Below are positions 7,019 through 8,313 of a DNA stretch of 8,313 nucleotides, one piece after another. Source of the stretch: JBGLNL01 sp046484125 (GTDB taxonomy: Bacteria > Chloroflexota > Dehalococcoidia > SZUA-161 > SpSt-899). The notes beneath the pieces are model-generated. The model did no database searches. It was not told where the DNA came from and was given only the letters and a program-made list of their open reading frames with translations. Both the position numbers and the translations under genes were made by a program. Location: positions 1-8,313 of the forward strand of contig JAWOBX010000040.1 in the NCBI GenBank assembly GCA_046484125.1, read 5' to 3'. Every line of letters begins with the position of its first letter. The first letter of the stretch is position 1.

Positions 7019-7216
7019 CGCTTCTATACAAATGTTCCGCAACGGGCTTTTTCACCGCATTGCTTCACTAAAAAAGCTGGCCCACCGGTAACGCACTCGC
7101 AACCGCGAGTGCGTTACCGGTGGGCCAGCTTCGGGCGAGTGGTGGGGATGAGGCTCCAGTATTTGCATACATTTACTATCAGCGAAAGTCTGGTTATTTA
7201 AGGGACGTTACACTAG
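7001..7216. mobile_element. MITE-like element, copy C (hairpin centre)
   Basis: This 216-bp element runs from CTAGTGTACTGTCCCT to AGGGACGTTACACTAG. The ends are 16-bp inverted repeats with two mismatches, and both are bounded by CTAG. This pattern fits insertion at the TA of a CTAG target with TA duplication, as known for IS630/Tc1-mariner elements; the transposase itself is not in the window. The arms match copies A and B. The centre holds a perfect 27-bp inverted repeat. Of the three copies it has the best-preserved ends. It lies exactly between two convergent coding frames and overlaps the stop region of both. Confidence 0.75.
7070..7131 (-). terminator. Rho-independent terminator of the ATP-grasp gene, inside mobile element C
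   Basis: Positions 7074-7100 and 7105-7131 are perfect reverse complements (27 bp, GC-rich) around a 4-base AACC loop. On the minus strand the stem runs into six U (complement of the A-run 7070-7075), the classic intrinsic terminator layout. It begins about 80 bases past the ATP-grasp TAG. On the plus strand no U-run follows, so the signal is directional. Confidence 0.75.
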
Positions 7217-8313
7217 ACGTCTGAGACTCCCCTGAACCGCCTTCCAATCGCTTCCATGGCAAAGGGAAGGGGATCCCTAAATATATATTCCCAGCCGGTC
7301 TGTTTGAACACTGGTAACGAATGCCGGGACCTGTTGTGTCGAAGAATCGTCATCACCTGTTCAAGTGGCGGTCGGTAAACGACAAATCGCATTTTGTTAC
7401 AGGAAGGCGCGGGAAAGTCAATCGACATCCCCGCGAGACAGGCCAGGTATGGAAAGTTGACACCGGCGGCGAGGGATCCGAACAGGGAAGTCCAGAAGCG
7501 GGTATTGATTTCAATTAACTTCACGCGCTTTTCACGCTCATCAAATCTGAGATCGATGTGAGCTATTCCACTGAAGTTGAGCGCTTGTACCAGCCTTCTC
7601 ACCAGTTGCAGTGTTTCGTCGTCATCGATCATGTCTATGGTCCATGGAGGGCCAAATCTCCTAGGGTTCGCGATCACCCCTTTCTGGGTCGTATAGGCGA
7701 GAATGTCTCCATCACGACATAGAATACTGCAGTCGATGTCGTGGCCGTAAACGTAACTCTGAACTATGAAGTTATTCGTGTAATCCTCTTTCTGGCTGAG
7801 AAACGTAGAAAGAGAGTTGCAGTCATCGAAAAAGTGTATGTTGTGACCGCTGCTGCCCGCTGTCGGCTTGAGCAATACAGGAAAGGATACCTCTTTCAGT
7901 CTTTGCCAGAATGCATTATCGCCTGTGTAGAGGATGGCAGGTGGATGCTCAAGATCATGGTCGGCCAGATACTCAGCCAGTGACCATTTATTATTTACCA
8001 TATCAATCACTGGTTTATCCGGTATCGGAGATAGAGAGGCGAACCGGGTCAGCGAATCTCGATAAGTGGCAGCGAATCTGATTCCCGATTCGCTTACCGG
8101 AAGAATGACATCCACGGCCGCGGTTTCAACCAGTTTTCTGATCACATCTATTCTAGCCAGTTCATCAAGGCCGCCATTTTCGGACCTGAAGGAATCACGG
8201 TAGCGGGAAAAGCGGGTCAATACCCTGGAGTGTTTTGATAAAACATGGATTTTTAAACCTGGTATCTCAGCCAGGCATGTCAATACAGGAAGAGCGATTT
8301 TTGCCTCGCCATC
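7213..8313 (-). CDS. ATP-grasp ligase (carboxylate-amine ligase-like), 5' partial
   Basis: This is an ATP-grasp enzyme, expected to activate a carboxylate as an acyl-phosphate and join it to an amine or similar nucleophile; the substrate is unknown. The longest start-to-stop frame begins at a TTG at 8281-8283, but the frame stays open to the window edge and adds DGEAKIALPV, which fits the N-terminal pre-ATP-grasp fold. The true start is therefore just outside the window. Numbering from the TTG: NNKW with Lys99, ATP-binding LLKP with Lys139, glycine-rich GSSGHN (143-148), QSYVYGHDID (175-184), and the metal-binding region HIDLRFD (Asp244) with EINTRFW (Glu258, Asn260). These are the expected ATP and Mg residues, in order. 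The C-terminal 60 residues are family-specific and not recognised. The TAG stop lies in the CTAG at the edge of mobile element C, whose hairpin follows as a terminator. It converges on the MFS gene. Confidence 0.9.
   Translation of the reverse strand, partial: DGEAKIALPVLTCLAEIPGLKIHVLSKHSRVLTRFSRYRDSFRSENGGLDELARIDVIRKLVETAAVDVILPVSESGIRFAATYRDSLTRFASLSPIPDKPVIDMVNNKWSLAEYLADHDLEHPPAILYTGDNAFWQRLKEVSFPVLLKPTAGSSGHNIHFFDDCNSLSTFLSQKEDYTNNFIVQSYVYGHDIDCSILCRDGDILAYTTQKGVIANPRRFGPPWTIDMIDDDETLQLVRRLVQALNFSGIAHIDLRFDEREKRVKLIEINTRFWTSLFGSLAAGVNFPYLACLAGMSIDFPAPSCNKMRFVVYRPPLEQVMTILRHNRSRHSLPVFKQTGWEYIFRDPLPFAMEAIGRRFRGVSDV

Noticed and set aside
7074..7131. Integron attC site or phage attachment site as an explanation for the long hairpin
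   Set aside because: The stem is perfect, without the bulges or core sites of attC. No integrase is nearby, and a U-tract follows, which points to an intrinsic terminator.

Overview
The window is bacterial and reads as chromosomal. It has intact housekeeping or transport genes, one strong AAGGAGG-type ribosome binding site, and two intergenic stretches full of short repeats. Nothing in it fixes the taxon. GC content is moderate by eye, and no rRNA, tRNA, phage or plasmid genes are present.

Layout from left to right. Positions 1-180 hold a repeat-derived, hairpin-rich stretch. Positions 181-2949 (minus) encode a complete P2-like cation-transporting P-type ATPase with unusual ion-site residues. 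Positions 2950-3165 hold a possible small ORF or coding remnant. Positions 3166-4539 (minus) encode a single-cysteine FAD/NAD(P) reductase of the CoA-disulfide reductase/NADH oxidase type. Positions 4540-5511 carry no convincing gene; they contain the reductase leader, copies of a roughly 70-bp repeat (R1), and two abutting copies (A and B) of a small inverted-repeat mobile element. Positions 5512-6834 (plus) encode a 12-TM MFS transporter. A start-less coding-like fragment follows (6845-7018), then a third copy (C) of the mobile element (7001-7216). Positions 7213-8313 (minus) encode an ATP-grasp ligase whose 5' end lies beyond the window.

The reductase and the ATPase run the same way and could be co-transcribed, but no direct functional link is visible. 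The MFS gene and the ATP-grasp gene converge, and their 3' ends are separated by the coding fragment and mobile element C. The most interesting signal is the mobile-element family. Its ends are CTAG/CCAG-bounded inverted repeats, as expected for a MITE moved by a TA-targeting (IS630/Tc1-mariner type) transposase. The three copies share ends but carry three different centres: short spacer, R1 repeat, and a perfect 27-bp hairpin. In copy C the hairpin is followed by six U on the minus strand, so the element appears to act as the transcription terminator of the ATP-grasp gene, whose stop codon lies in the CTAG target site.
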